A DNA stretch of 46,246 bases from an uncultured Planctomycetaceae bacterium (GCA_903960945.1 CAJCCR010000268.1:1-46246); one strand, 5' to 3'; shown: positions 17,849-26,928, numbered from the stretch's first letter. A program made the numbers and translations. Notes: a model not told the origin generated them from the sequence alone.

Positions 17849-18244
17849 ATGAAAGCCTTCTTTTATTTATCTTTTATTGCTTTTTCATTTGGTCTTTGTG
17901 GATGTGGCGGAAATGTATCCACGGTTTCAGGAAAAGTTACCCTTGAAGGCATTGTCCTTGATAAAGGCGATATAGGGTTTCATCAAGCAGAAGGTGTCGT
18001 GGTATCCACAACTCGGATCAACCAAGATGGTTCGTATAAGATAGGGGCAGAAGCTAAAACCTTGCCAGGCAATTATAAGGTCGTTATCATTGCTAACGAA
18101 GTAAGCATTGGTAAAGGCCCGGGAAATGTTCCAATGCCCACTCGCATCACGCCCCTCGCATACAGTAGTAAAGAAAAAACCCCGCTGAAAGCAGAGCTTA
18201 AAGCAGGGTCGAATGAATTTAACTTCGATCTGAAATCCAAGTAA
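17849..18244 (+). CDS. Small lipoprotein with carboxypeptidase-regulatory-like fold
   Basis: 131 residues from the ATG at 17849 (AGGAA about 10 bases upstream); a TTG at 17846 is the alternative. A signal peptide ends in FGLCGCGG, a lipobox. The mature part (VSGKVTLEGIVLDKGDIGFHQ...DGSYKIG...PGNYKVVI) resembles a carboxypeptidase regulatory-like / transthyretin-like beta-sandwich. It is co-directional with the DUF1559 gene and forms a pair that recurs elsewhere in the window. Its stop (18242-18244) directly abuts the stop of the convergent HEAT gene (18245). Confidence 0.82.
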   Translation: MKAFFYLSFIAFSFGLCGCGGNVSTVSGKVTLEGIVLDKGDIGFHQAEGVVVSTTRINQDGSYKIGAEAKTLPGNYKVVIIANEVSIGKGPGNVPMPTRITPLAYSSKEKTPLKAELKAGSNEFNFDLKSK

Positions 18245-18976
18245 CTATTTTTTCTTCTTCTTTGTGGTTTCATTACCTTGGATTTTCTTCATCGCATCAT
18301 TCACAGCCTTGGCATAATTCTTATCACGCTTAGTGTTCTTATCTTCAATGATTTCTTGTAACTTTGGAATCGCCTCTTTAGCACCCGACCCAATGCTTCC
18401 CAATGCGTTTGCAGCATCGATTCTGGCATTCGCATTTTTCAATGCACCTATCAGGGCTGGTACCGCAGGCTTTGCATCTGCACCAATTTCACCCAACGAC
18501 TGAGCAGCCTTTCCTATAAGATCTCCTGAAGGGTCTACTTTAAGACCACCTTTTTTCTCATCCTTACCCTTAGTTTTTGGATCTGCAGCCTTGGATGGTG
18601 CGATAAAATTCATTAAAGGTTCCACCCCTTTTGAGCCCATATTTCCCAAGCTATCGATTGCTGCTTCAACCAATTTTGTATCACCATCCTTGATCATCAT
18701 TGCAAGAATTGGCACTGCGGTTTTTGGGTCAGCCTTGGCAGCTCCAAGTGCTTTAATTAAAAAGCGTTTCACATACGCATCTTTTTCACTTTTCAATGCA
18801 ACGATCATATCAGGGGTAACAACCTTGGCCTCTTCCTTGAGTTCGAAAAGTTTTTGCGCTGCTTTTCGGCGTTCTTCGTTGTCAGGGTTCTTAAGTTGCT
18901 TCACAAGATCCAAGGCATCTTCTGCAAGAATAACACCGGTGAACAATAAGAAAAACGCAAAAGAAAATACGCGCAT
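18245..18976 (-). CDS. Secreted HEAT-repeat protein
   Basis: 243 residues. A signal peptide (MRVFSFAFFLLFTGVILAED) is followed by about five HEAT-like helical repeats (for example DPKTAVPILAMMIKDGDTKL, AKPAVPALIGALKNANARID, ANALGSIGSGAKEAIPKLQE) and a C-terminal run of lysines (TTKKKKK). Helical repeats like these serve protein binding. AGGAGAGAG upstream of the ATG is a strong ribosome site. It converges on the lipoprotein gene with zero spacing. The partner is unknown. Confidence 0.85.
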   Translation of the reverse strand: MRVFSFAFFLLFTGVILAEDALDLVKQLKNPDNEERRKAAQKLFELKEEAKVVTPDMIVALKSEKDAYVKRFLIKALGAAKADPKTAVPILAMMIKDGDTKLVEAAIDSLGNMGSKGVEPLMNFIAPSKAADPKTKGKDEKKGGLKVDPSGDLIGKAAQSLGEIGADAKPAVPALIGALKNANARIDAANALGSIGSGAKEAIPKLQEIIEDKNTKRDKNYAKAVNDAMKKIQGNETTKKKKK

Positions 18977-19240
18977 GATCTCTCTCCTGTTATTGATTGA
19001 CCTACTTATTAGACATTAAACCAAGGGGCTGAGTTCCGATAAAACCACTTAATTTAACATTTTTAAGGGTTCTTACCATAAAAACGAGCAATTCTATTTC
19101 CCTATCTTAACATTAAACTCCATTTTCCCCCTACCTCCTTTCGGGGAGTAACGCTAATCAGCCAAAAATCCGATGAATTAAAGGTAGTTATAATACACTG
19201 GGAGAATTGTTCCATTTTTGACGGCAGTAAAAATTCCTTG

Positions 19241-20791
19241 ATGCAAAGAATCAGCGCCCTCTTGGTTGGGGTGTTTCTTGTATTTATTTGCTTGGATGAT
19301 GTGCCAGCCCAAGAAATGCCCGCACCCGTTCAAGGGGTCGTTCCCAAACTTTCAATAGTTGATAAAACGGATGAAGTTGAACCCTCTTTTCCAATCAACC
19401 TTCCAGTAGCAATGCAACTTGCGAACGCACGCCCTCTTGATATCGCAATCGCAGGCGAACGAATCACCGCTGCCCAAGCCGACTTATTGCGTGCCAAGGC
19501 CCTATGGCTGCCAACACTAAACATCGGCACCGATTACCTACGAAGCGATGGCCAAATCCAAGACATTAAAGGTAAAGTATTCGGCACAAGCAAAAGTGCA
19601 TTTATGGTGGGATTGGGGCCCACTGCAGTTTTCGCACTTTCCGATGCTATCTACAAACCCCTCGCAGCAAAACAAATTGTGAAGTCGCGTCAAGCAGACA
19701 AACAAGCTGCAATCAACGACAGCCTATTAACCGTTGCTGAATCCTATTTCAAAGTACAGGAAGCTAGGGGCGATGTTGCAAGCGCACTCGACACCGTGAA
19801 AAGATCTGAAGAGCTTGCAGAGAAAACTCGCCAACTTAGCGCAGGATTGGCGCCACCCGCTGAAGCAAGCAGAGTAAGAGCGGAACTTGCACGCAGAAGG
19901 CAGGATCTTGAATACGCTTACGAAGCCTGGCAGGTTCAAAGTGCGGAACTGATAAGGGTTTTGCATTTACAATCTGGCTTACGCGTAACCCCCCAAGAAC
20001 CACCTCATCTAAAAATCGATTTAATCGATCCCGCAAGAACCATCGATGAACTTATCCCCATCGGGTTAACATTGCGACCCGAACTCGCTTCACAACAAGC
20101 TCTGGTTCAAGCCAGCCTCGCCCGATTGCAACAAGAAAAAATGCGCCCTCTCATCCCAAGCATCCTACTTCGTGGCGCAGCTACAAACCCAAGTGGTACT
20201 CTATCTTCCGGCCTTTTCGGGGGCGGCAATAACGGCAGCATGGCCGACTTCGGCATGCGCAACTCCATGGATCTTCAAGTCCTCTGGGAACTCGAAAGCT
20301 TTGGTATAGGAAACATAGCTCTCAAGCGTGAAAGGCAAGCTCAGAACAATGCAGCTGCCCTCGAACTTTATCAAGTTCAAGATAGGGTTGCAGCAGATGT
20401 TGTTTCCGCCCATGCACAAACCGTACGCACCACCCGAAGAATCAAAGATGCCGAAGAGGGCTTGCAGTATGCACTCGATACCGCTGATAAAAACGCTCAG
20501 GGGCTAAGTCAAACCCGAAGAATTGGTGATACCATCACCCTGGTTTTCCGCCCTCAAGAGGTTCTTGTCTCCATTCAAAGTCTGCAACAAGCTTACCGAG
20601 ATTACTACAAAGCGATTACAGAACATAACAGGGCGCAGTTCAGACTTTATCGAGCACTGGGCCATCCAGGCCAACAAGTGGGCGACCATTCCGTTGTCTT
20701 AAAACCCAAACCTTCGGATAAAGAAATCTCCATCGTGGAACCCACCTACCCTTCTGCTACAATTGAGCGAGTTATCCCTCTTCCACCGTAA
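19241..20791 (+). CDS. TolC family outer-membrane efflux protein (second copy)
   Basis: 516 residues from the ATG at 19241 (an in-frame TTG precedes it at 19238). A signal peptide (ISALLVGVFLVFICLDDVPAQ) precedes two outer-membrane-efflux domains. Conserved blocks shared with 6556-8214 include the AAKQIVKSRQ region, ESYFKVQEARG and RPELASQQALVQASLARLQQEKMRP, so the two are paralogues. It is the first gene of a co-directional TolC-permease-adaptor operon; the permease starts 21 bases after its stop. The C-terminus is proline-rich. Confidence 0.9.
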   Translation: MQRISALLVGVFLVFICLDDVPAQEMPAPVQGVVPKLSIVDKTDEVEPSFPINLPVAMQLANARPLDIAIAGERITAAQADLLRAKALWLPTLNIGTDYLRSDGQIQDIKGKVFGTSKSAFMVGLGPTAVFALSDAIYKPLAAKQIVKSRQADKQAAINDSLLTVAESYFKVQEARGDVASALDTVKRSEELAEKTRQLSAGLAPPAEASRVRAELARRRQDLEYAYEAWQVQSAELIRVLHLQSGLRVTPQEPPHLKIDLIDPARTIDELIPIGLTLRPELASQQALVQASLARLQQEKMRPLIPSILLRGAATNPSGTLSSGLFGGGNNGSMADFGMRNSMDLQVLWELESFGIGNIALKRERQAQNNAAALELYQVQDRVAADVVSAHAQTVRTTRRIKDAEEGLQYALDTADKNAQGLSQTRRIGDTITLVFRPQEVLVSIQSLQQAYRDYYKAITEHNRAQFRLYRALGHPGQQVGDHSVVLKPKPSDKEISIVEPTYPSATIERVIPLPP

Positions 20792-20812
20792 TGCCTTCTT
20801 TCAGAGCCATGC

Positions 20813-23800
20813 ATGAACCCGATTAACTTTGCTCTCAGAAGACCCGTCACCATTTGCGTCATGGTGCTTGGTGTTATTCTTGCAGGGTTGCTTTCCCTTT
20901 CCCGCATCAAGATTGATATCTTTCCATCTTTGAACCTTCCCGTTCTTTATGTTTGTCAACCCTATGGCGGCATGGATCCCGCCCAGATGGAAGGCCTGCT
21001 TGCTAACTACTACGAATACCACTTCCTCTACATCGGTGGTATCCACCATGTGGAATCGAAAAATGTGCAGGGTGTTTCTCTGATGAAATTGTACTTCCAC
21101 CCCGGTACCGACATGGCACAGGCACTCGCTGAAACCGTGGGACAGGTCAATCGATCAAGGGCATTCATGCCGCCTGGCACCGTTTCGCCTTTCATCATCC
21201 GCTTTGACACAGGTAGTGTTCCTGTAGGCTATCTGGTTCTTTCAAGTGAAACTAAAACCATCGGGCAGATACAAGATCAGGCACTCTTCAAGGTGCGCCC
21301 TATGTTTGCAAACATTCCAGGAGTTTCATCCCCACCACCTTTCGGGGGCAACCAACGCACCGTCGTCATCAGCATTCTCCCTGAACGACTTCGTTCCTAC
21401 AAACTTTCACCCGAAGATGTAGTTGATGCTTTATCGCATGGCAACGCCATCAGTCCATCCGGTGCCATCCGGGTGCAAGAAAAAATGCCCATGGTACCTG
21501 TCAACTCCATGGTGCTACAACCTGCGGAATTAGGTTCGATTCCCATTGATATGAACAGGAAGATATTCATCCGTGATGTTGCAGGGTCGATAGCAGATGC
21601 CAACGACATAGCAACAGGATATGCCTTAGTGAATGGCAAAAGAGCAGTCTACATACTTGCAACAAAAAGAGCGGATGCCAGCACGCTATCCGTGGTGCAG
21701 GCCATCCGCGAGAATATTCCAAAGATGCAGGCTGCTCTACCCGAAGATATTAAAGTGCGCTTTGAGTTTGATCAATCCCCCCTAGTTGTTTCAGCTTTGG
21801 AAGGCGTTGCCTTCGAAGCCTTGCTAGGTGCAATCCTCACTGGATTAATGGTTCTGCTTTTTCTCAGAGATTGGCGCAGCGTAATCGTCGTGGTTTTGAA
21901 CATCCCCATCGCACTCATCGCAGCAGTGCTTTCGCTTTTTGCATGTGGCTATTCACTAAACCTGATGACTCTTGGCGGCTTGGCCCTTGCAGTGGGAATC
22001 TTAGTGGATGAAGCCACCGTCGAAGTTGAAAATATTCATTCACAAATTCCCCGCTTTGGCACCATTGCGGAAGCGGTCGTTCGAGGTAACGCTGATACTG
22101 CAGTGCCTAGGTTCCTTGCTATGCTTTGCGTTCTTAGTGTATTTCTCAGCGCTGCTTTTCTCAAGGGGCCCGCACTTGCCCTGTTTCTGCCCATGGCACT
22201 TGCGGTGGGCTTTGCCATGATCGCTTCCTATATTCTTTCCAGCACCCTTGTACCAGTTCTTTCCATCTGGCTCATTCCAAAAGGCCGGTTTCATTCCGAT
22301 GAAAAATCCAACTCCACTTATGGCTCACTCATCTGCTTACTGACAGGCATGAGATGGATCTCCCTACCATTGGGCCTTACACTTGCAATAGGTTTACTCT
22401 GGGCTGCAGGTTCACAAACAGGTACCGATCTTTTCCCACCTGTGGACAACGGGCAAATTCAATTCCGACTCCGTGCACCCGCAGGAACACGCATCGAAGA
22501 AACCGAAGCCATCGTTCAGGAATCCCTACGCTGGATTAAAAAAGAGATTGGCGAAGAGAACCTTACCCTCTCGCTTGGATATGTGGGGCTGGTTCCACCA
22601 AGTTATCCCATCAATTGCGTTTATCAATGGATGGGTGGGCCCGAAGAAGCTCTTATGCGCATCGCTATCAAACCCAAAAGTATCTCCGGAGAAAAACTAA
22701 AAGCGTTGATCCGCAATGGGCTAGTTTCATATCTCGAAAGCTGGACTGATGAACGCTGGAAAGAATTGCATCACCCCACAAGCAAGGATCACATGGCTAA
22801 AACAAAGATTGAACTTTCTTTTGAAGCTGCAGATGTGGTTAACGAAGTCATGAGCTTCGGCGCAGCCGCACCCGTTGAAGTTGTGGTAAGCGGACCTAAG
22901 ATGGCGGACAACCGGACCTTCGCCCAAACCATTAGGAAGTCGATGGAAAAAATTGCAGTTCTGAAAGATATCCGCTACGGGCAGACTCTCGATTACCCCA
23001 CCGTAGATGTTAAAATCGATCGCGAACGAGCTGCCCTTTCAGGCGTGCATGCTGATGATGTTTCTAAATCTCTGGTGGCTGCAACTTCATCTTCAAGGTT
23101 CACCACACCCAACTACTGGCGCGATCCCGCCAACGGTATCGGATACCAAGTCCAAGTTGAAATCCCCCAAGCCATCATGAACTCAACCACAGAAATCGAA
23201 ACCATTCCCATAAGCCAAAAAGGCACTGAGCAAAGGCTGATAAGAGATGTTGCGCAAGTAAAAGCGGGAACCATGCCGGGGGAAATAGATCGATACAATA
23301 TGCGCAGGTTGGTCAGCATCACCGCTAATGTTGTAGGTACAGATTTAGGCAATGCTTCAAAATTACTCGATAGGGCACTAGCAGAAGCAGGCACACCGCC
23401 CACAGGAGTTCAAGTTGATGTCCGTGGACAAATCTCTATCCTAAAGGAATTATTCTCTGGGTTATCCCTAGGCCTCATCGTTTCTATGGTTGCGATCTTC
23501 CTCATCCTGCTCGCTTATTTCCAATCAATCAGGCTTGCTTTAATCCCCATGCTGGCTTTGCCCTTCGTTCTTGCTGGCATTGCAATCACCTTGAAACTCA
23601 CCAACACCACGCTTAATTTACAATCGTTCATGGGAAGCATCATGGCAATTGGCGTCGCCACCGCAAATGCCATCCTTCTTGTCAGCTTCGCCCAGAAAGC
23701 AATGATCGAAGGCGCGCATTCTGGTTATGAAGCTGCAACACTTGCTGCAACCCAACGCTTTCGCGCAATCTTAATGACAGGCTTGGCAATGATAGCAGGC

Positions 23801-24010
23801 ATGATACCGATGGCACTGGGTAATACCAGCGGAGGCGAGCAAAGCGCAGCACTGGCCCGTGCGGTTTTGGGTGGCATCGCAGGCGGATTGTTTGCATCTC
23901 TTTTAATGCTAGCACCTGCATTTGCTATTCTTTTCCCTAACTCCTGCAGCTTCAAGGTTTCGCTCGTACCTGAAAATAAAAATCTCAATAAAGAGACTAA
24001 CGATGTTTAA
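20813..24010 (+). CDS. Efflux RND transporter permease subunit (second copy)
   Basis: 1065 residues with the AcrB-like order of twelve membrane helices and two periplasmic halves. TM4 reads GGLALAVGILVDEATVE with D399-E400, exactly as in the first copy. In TM10 (GVATAN) the position of AcrB Lys940 is A951. The N-terminal half (NPINFALRRPVT, DIFPSLNLPVLYV, GGMDPAQMEGLL, GSVPVGYLVLSSE) aligns along its length with the permease at 1822, so the two are paralogues. It has a shorter cytoplasmic tail. It overlaps the adaptor start by 8 bases (24003-24010). Substrate unknown. Confidence 0.93.
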   Translation: MNPINFALRRPVTICVMVLGVILAGLLSLSRIKIDIFPSLNLPVLYVCQPYGGMDPAQMEGLLANYYEYHFLYIGGIHHVESKNVQGVSLMKLYFHPGTDMAQALAETVGQVNRSRAFMPPGTVSPFIIRFDTGSVPVGYLVLSSETKTIGQIQDQALFKVRPMFANIPGVSSPPPFGGNQRTVVISILPERLRSYKLSPEDVVDALSHGNAISPSGAIRVQEKMPMVPVNSMVLQPAELGSIPIDMNRKIFIRDVAGSIADANDIATGYALVNGKRAVYILATKRADASTLSVVQAIRENIPKMQAALPEDIKVRFEFDQSPLVVSALEGVAFEALLGAILTGLMVLLFLRDWRSVIVVVLNIPIALIAAVLSLFACGYSLNLMTLGGLALAVGILVDEATVEVENIHSQIPRFGTIAEAVVRGNADTAVPRFLAMLCVLSVFLSAAFLKGPALALFLPMALAVGFAMIASYILSSTLVPVLSIWLIPKGRFHSDEKSNSTYGSLICLLTGMRWISLPLGLTLAIGLLWAAGSQTGTDLFPPVDNGQIQFRLRAPAGTRIEETEAIVQESLRWIKKEIGEENLTLSLGYVGLVPPSYPINCVYQWMGGPEEALMRIAIKPKSISGEKLKALIRNGLVSYLESWTDERWKELHHPTSKDHMAKTKIELSFEAADVVNEVMSFGAAAPVEVVVSGPKMADNRTFAQTIRKSMEKIAVLKDIRYGQTLDYPTVDVKIDRERAALSGVHADDVSKSLVAATSSSRFTTPNYWRDPANGIGYQVQVEIPQAIMNSTTEIETIPISQKGTEQRLIRDVAQVKAGTMPGEIDRYNMRRLVSITANVVGTDLGNASKLLDRALAEAGTPPTGVQVDVRGQISILKELFSGLSLGLIVSMVAIFLILLAYFQSIRLALIPMLALPFVLAGIAITLKLTNTTLNLQSFMGSIMAIGVATANAILLVSFAQKAMIEGAHSGYEAATLAATQRFRAILMTGLAMIAGMIPMALGNTSGGEQSAALARAVLGGIAGGLFASLLMLAPAFAILFPNSCSFKVSLVPENKNLNKETNDV

Positions 24011-25397
24011 AAAAGTAAACCTTTCCTTCCTGACAATGGGCCTTATTTATCTTGTCGCCAATGGTTGTGCAGATAAACCAGTTGCAATCAAAGATGAAAA
24101 AACAGCAGGAATGAAGCAGGTTGAAGTGAAGCTAGTCACTCCGGTGAAGCAAAAACTAGTACATACCATCAGCCAGCCTGGAACCTTGCGAGCTAACGAA
24201 GAAGCCATGATTCATGCAAAGGTGGTTGGGTATGCAGCATTGGTAATGGTGGACATTGGCGCCAAAGTTAAAGGGCCGGTTTATGAAACAGGGGGCAAAC
24301 TCGTCAAGCAAGGTTCAAAACTATTGGTTGTCGATGTTCCTGAAATTGTCGAGGAAGTACAGCATAAGAAGGCTCTGATGGATTTCGCCAAGGTTGGGGT
24401 TGATCTTGAGAAAAAGCAAGCTGAGGTAGCGGATGCTTTTCTTTTATCAACCGAGGCAGGCCTTGTTGAAGCAAAGGCAGGTATCCAAAGGGCTCAAGCC
24501 TCCTACGATCGATGGCACTCCGAAAACAAACGCGTCTCCGCACTTGTGCAATCCAAAGTACTCGATGAACAAACACGCGATGAAGTTTTAAACCTCGTCA
24601 AAGCTGCAGAATCAACCAAAGATGAAATCATGGCAAAGGTCAAACACGCTGAAGCTACAGTTGCCAAATCGAAGGCAGAGGCAGCCAAGGCAAGAATTGC
24701 AATCCTATCTGCTGAATCAAGATTAGATGTTACAAAAGCAGAACTGCGAAAAGCAGAAGCACTTGCAGCATATACCACTATTTACGCCCCCTTCGATGGC
24801 GTAGTAACCAAGCGATCTGTTGATCCAGGGAAACTCGTTCAAGATAACAGCTCCCCAAACACCGAACCCCTTTTTATCATCAGCCAGATTGATCCCGTCC
24901 GTGTTGTGGTTGATGTTCCCGAAATTGAAAATGCCTATGTGAACCCAGGTGAAAATGCATTAGTCACTTTTCATGCACTGCCCGGAAAAGAGTTTTCATG
25001 CAAGGTGTCGCGCATCTCATGGGCCCTGGATTCATCAAGCAGAAACCTGAGGGCGGAAATCGATCTACCCAACCCCGAGGGAATTCTTCGCCCAGGCATG
25101 TATGCATCCATCCGCATCAAAGCTGTACTTGCAGAGGCTTTTGTATTGCCCTTGAGCGCCATCGTTAGATCTCCCGATGGGGCATTTGGTTTTAAAATAG
25201 TTGATGGCAAAGCACAAAAAGTTGATCTAAAAATTGGAAGAGTCGAGGGAGAATGGGTTGAGTTACTGGGCACCCACGAAGCAGGATCAACCTCGGATTG
25301 GAAACCCATCGACACCAAGGATGAATTTATCAGCGCCAATGTCGCAACCCTTTCGCCGGGCCAACCCGTGAGTATCGCTGCAACAGCCCAAAAATAA
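24003..25397 (+). CDS. Efflux RND periplasmic adaptor (second copy, lipoprotein)
   Basis: 464 residues. The frame is open further upstream, but the ATG at 24003 overlaps the permease stop (ATGTTTAA) and begins a proper signal peptide ending VANGC (Cys22, slightly atypical lipobox). Two lipoyl-like halves (VVGYAALVMVDIGAKVKG; AAYTTIYAPFDGVVTKRSVD) flank a long Ala/Glu/Lys helical hairpin (about 110-250), then a beta-barrel domain with VRVVVDVPEIENAYV. It is paralogous to 5106-6536. The last six codons (ATAQK-stop) lie within a 68-bp sequence repeated at 26234 beyond the toxin-antitoxin module. Confidence 0.92.
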   Translation: MFKKVNLSFLTMGLIYLVANGCADKPVAIKDEKTAGMKQVEVKLVTPVKQKLVHTISQPGTLRANEEAMIHAKVVGYAALVMVDIGAKVKGPVYETGGKLVKQGSKLLVVDVPEIVEEVQHKKALMDFAKVGVDLEKKQAEVADAFLLSTEAGLVEAKAGIQRAQASYDRWHSENKRVSALVQSKVLDEQTRDEVLNLVKAAESTKDEIMAKVKHAEATVAKSKAEAAKARIAILSAESRLDVTKAELRKAEALAAYTTIYAPFDGVVTKRSVDPGKLVQDNSSPNTEPLFIISQIDPVRVVVDVPEIENAYVNPGENALVTFHALPGKEFSCKVSRISWALDSSSRNLRAEIDLPNPEGILRPGMYASIRIKAVLAEAFVLPLSAIVRSPDGAFGFKIVDGKAQKVDLKIGRVEGEWVELLGTHEAGSTSDWKPIDTKDEFISANVATLSPGQPVSIAATAQK

Positions 25398-25445
25398 TTG
25401 CTCCAACTATTTTTGCAACAACTAACTTGTTTCACTTGCAAACTG
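25378..25445. repeat. 68-bp direct repeat flanking the DUF433/DUF5615 module, copy 1
   Basis: This copy spans the last codons and stop of the efflux adaptor gene and 48 bases beyond. It matches 26234-26301 at 67 of 68 positions (A25424 versus T26280), and similarity continues to 25453 with two more mismatches. Inside lies CAAAAATA...TATTTTTG, an 8-bp inverted repeat. The start-to-start distance of the copies is 856 bases. Confidence 0.95.
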
Positions 25446-25550
25446 GAATAAAAGAACGAATAAGAAGCAATTTAAGCAAACGGAAACATTTTGAAGTATG
25501 ATAGATTGTTGGATGAAAATGAAGTGAATTCGTTTTTCAGGAGATTTGAA

Positions 25551-25781
25551 ATGAAGATCACTCGGATTACGGTCGATTCGAATCAAATGAATGGCGTACC
25601 TTGTGTGCGGGGACTTAGAATTCCAGTTGCCACGGTTGTGGAAATGGTAGCTCAAGGTATGAGCGATACAGCAATTTTAACCGCATATCCCGATTTAGAA
25701 CTAGGGGATATTCGCGAAGCGCTTAGCTTTGCTGCTGCCGCCTTGCGCGAACGGGAACTACCTATTGTTGGCGTGGCATGA
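25551..25781 (+). CDS. DUF433 domain antitoxin
   Basis: 76 residues from the ATG at 25551, chosen because CAGGAGATTTGAA gives a strong ribosome site 7 bases upstream; the frame is open from 25491. It contains the DUF433 pattern: [24 protein letters not shown]...[17 protein letters not shown], a winged-helix-like fold. DUF433 proteins are the antitoxins of DUF5615 PIN-like toxins and probably act as DNA-binding autorepressors. Its stop overlaps the toxin start (ATGA). Confidence 0.9.
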   Translation: MKITRITVDSNQMNGVPCVRGLRIPVATVVEMVAQGMSDTAILTAYPDLELGDIREALSFAAAALRERELPIVGVA

Positions 25782-26155
25782 AATTCCTTATCGATAACGC
25801 CCTATCGCCTGCGGTGGCTCAGGGATTAATAATGGCTGGTCATGATGCGGTGCATGTTCGTGAATATGGAATGTCGAGCAGAAGCGATGCAGCCATTTTA
25901 GAGCGTGCTGCTTTGGAAGATCGGATAGTAGTTTCTGCCGATACAGACTTTGGAACTTTGCTAGCTTTGCGGAAGGAAACGAAACCTTCTGTGCTTTTAT
26001 TTCGAGGCGCAACACCTAGACTACCTCAACAACAAGTAAATTTATTGTTGGTAAATTTTCAAAGTATTGAACAGGATCTTTTACAAGGTGCGGTTGTTGC
26101 GATTGAGCCAGGTCGGATTCGAGTGCGCCCTCTACCAATACTCCCACTTGAATAA
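25778..26155 (+). CDS. DUF5615 family PIN-like toxin
   Basis: 125 residues, full length. [11 protein letters not shown] at the N-terminus supplies the first acidic residue (D6) of the PIN-like site; [34 protein letters not shown] and the second Asp cluster follow. PIN-like proteins are Mg-dependent RNases; for this family toxicity is assumed from its constant pairing with DUF433. It is translationally coupled to the antitoxin. After the stop there are 78 bases to the second copy of the flanking direct repeat. Confidence 0.9.
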   Translation: MKFLIDNALSPAVAQGLIMAGHDAVHVREYGMSSRSDAAILERAALEDRIVVSADTDFGTLLALRKETKPSVLLFRGATPRLPQQQVNLLLVNFQSIEQDLLQGAVVAIEPGRIRVRPLPILPLE

Positions 26156-26233
26156 GCTAAATCCATAATCATCAAAAACGATCAAGTAGATGTGTCGCTT
26201 TCAAATATGCTAAGAAGCGATTGATTCCGATTC

Positions 26234-26301
26234 CTGCAACAGCCCAAAAATAATTGCTCCAACTATTTTTGCAACAACTTACTTGTTTCACTTGCAAACT
26301 G
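26234..26301. repeat. 68-bp direct repeat flanking the DUF433/DUF5615 module, copy 2
   Basis: Near-identical to 25378-25445, including the last codons and stop of the efflux adaptor (GCAACAGCCCAAAAATAA), here without the rest of that gene. It lies 55 bases upstream of the Fae-like start. Removing one repeat plus the module would rejoin the adaptor to the Fae-like gene. Confidence 0.95.
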
Positions 26302-26355
26302 CCATAAAACACCCAATTATATGATCTGACAATCAATAACTTGGAGATAAGAATC

Positions 26356-26928
26356 ATGGCTGCTAAAAAACCCTCTTCCAAAAGAATCGTCTTGCGCACA
26401 GGCGAAGCCCTAGTTGAAGGCGATCTCGATTATCTCTGCGCAGAACCAGAAATCGTGATAGGCGAAATGGATGGCCCTGTGGGTATCGCTTTCGCAAATC
26501 TCCTAGGCAACCAGATCAAGGGTCACACCAAGGTTTTTGCGATTCTCAACAGCGATGTTCAAGTGAAACCAGCAACCATCATGGTAAGCAAAGTCACCGT
26601 AAATGATGCCCGCTACACCAATATTTTAATGGGCACCGTTCAAGCTGCCATCGCTCATGGCGTACTCGATGCAGTGCGTGAAGGGATCATCCCCAAGAAA
26701 AAAGCTGAGGAGCTAGGCATCATTTACTCGGTTTGGCTTGATCCTAATATTCTTAAAGTGCCTGCGAACAAAATCGATCATAAGGCTTTGTTTGCGGTTC
26801 ATCGTGAAGCTACCACCAAGGTTATTCGTAAAGCCATTCTGGGCGAACCAAGCATCGATTGGCTTTTAAAAAACCAAGATAAAGTCGAACACTACTTCCA
26901 TCAATTGGGCGTAGAAGGAAAACTCTAA
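26356..26928 (+). CDS. Formaldehyde-activating enzyme (Fae) homologue
   Basis: 190 residues from the ATG at 26356 (GGAGATAAG about 9 bases upstream); the open frame begins with TTG at 26341. Family blocks: GEALVEGDLDY, GPVGIAFANLLGNQIKGHT, KPATIMVSKVTVNDARYTN, AAIAHGVLDAVREGIIPKKKAEELG and the REATTKVIRKAI end. Fae condenses formaldehyde with tetrahydromethanopterin. In the Methylorubrum enzyme a His in the AHIDLIIG block is catalytic; here the aligned block is AEPEIVIG with E30. The C-terminus is about 20 residues longer than classic Fae. It may be one of the Fae paralogues known in planctomycetes with an altered or unknown activity. No other C1 gene is in the window. Confidence 0.85.
   Translation: MAAKKPSSKRIVLRTGEALVEGDLDYLCAEPEIVIGEMDGPVGIAFANLLGNQIKGHTKVFAILNSDVQVKPATIMVSKVTVNDARYTNILMGTVQAAIAHGVLDAVREGIIPKKKAEELGIIYSVWLDPNILKVPANKIDHKALFAVHREATTKVIRKAILGEPSIDWLLKNQDKVEHYFHQLGVEGKL

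Noticed and set aside
25378-26301. Integron-type gene cassette with attC sites
   Set aside because: The 68-bp repeat lacks recognisable attC core sites (GTTRRRY/RYYYAAC pairs at the ends) and the overall attC fold, and no integron integrase is present.
24971-26399. Two minus-strand frames (24971-25441 and 26172-26399) sharing the peptide VKQVSCCKNSWSNYFWAV
   Set aside because: The shared peptide is the reverse translation of the 68-bp direct repeat; neither frame has other coding signs.
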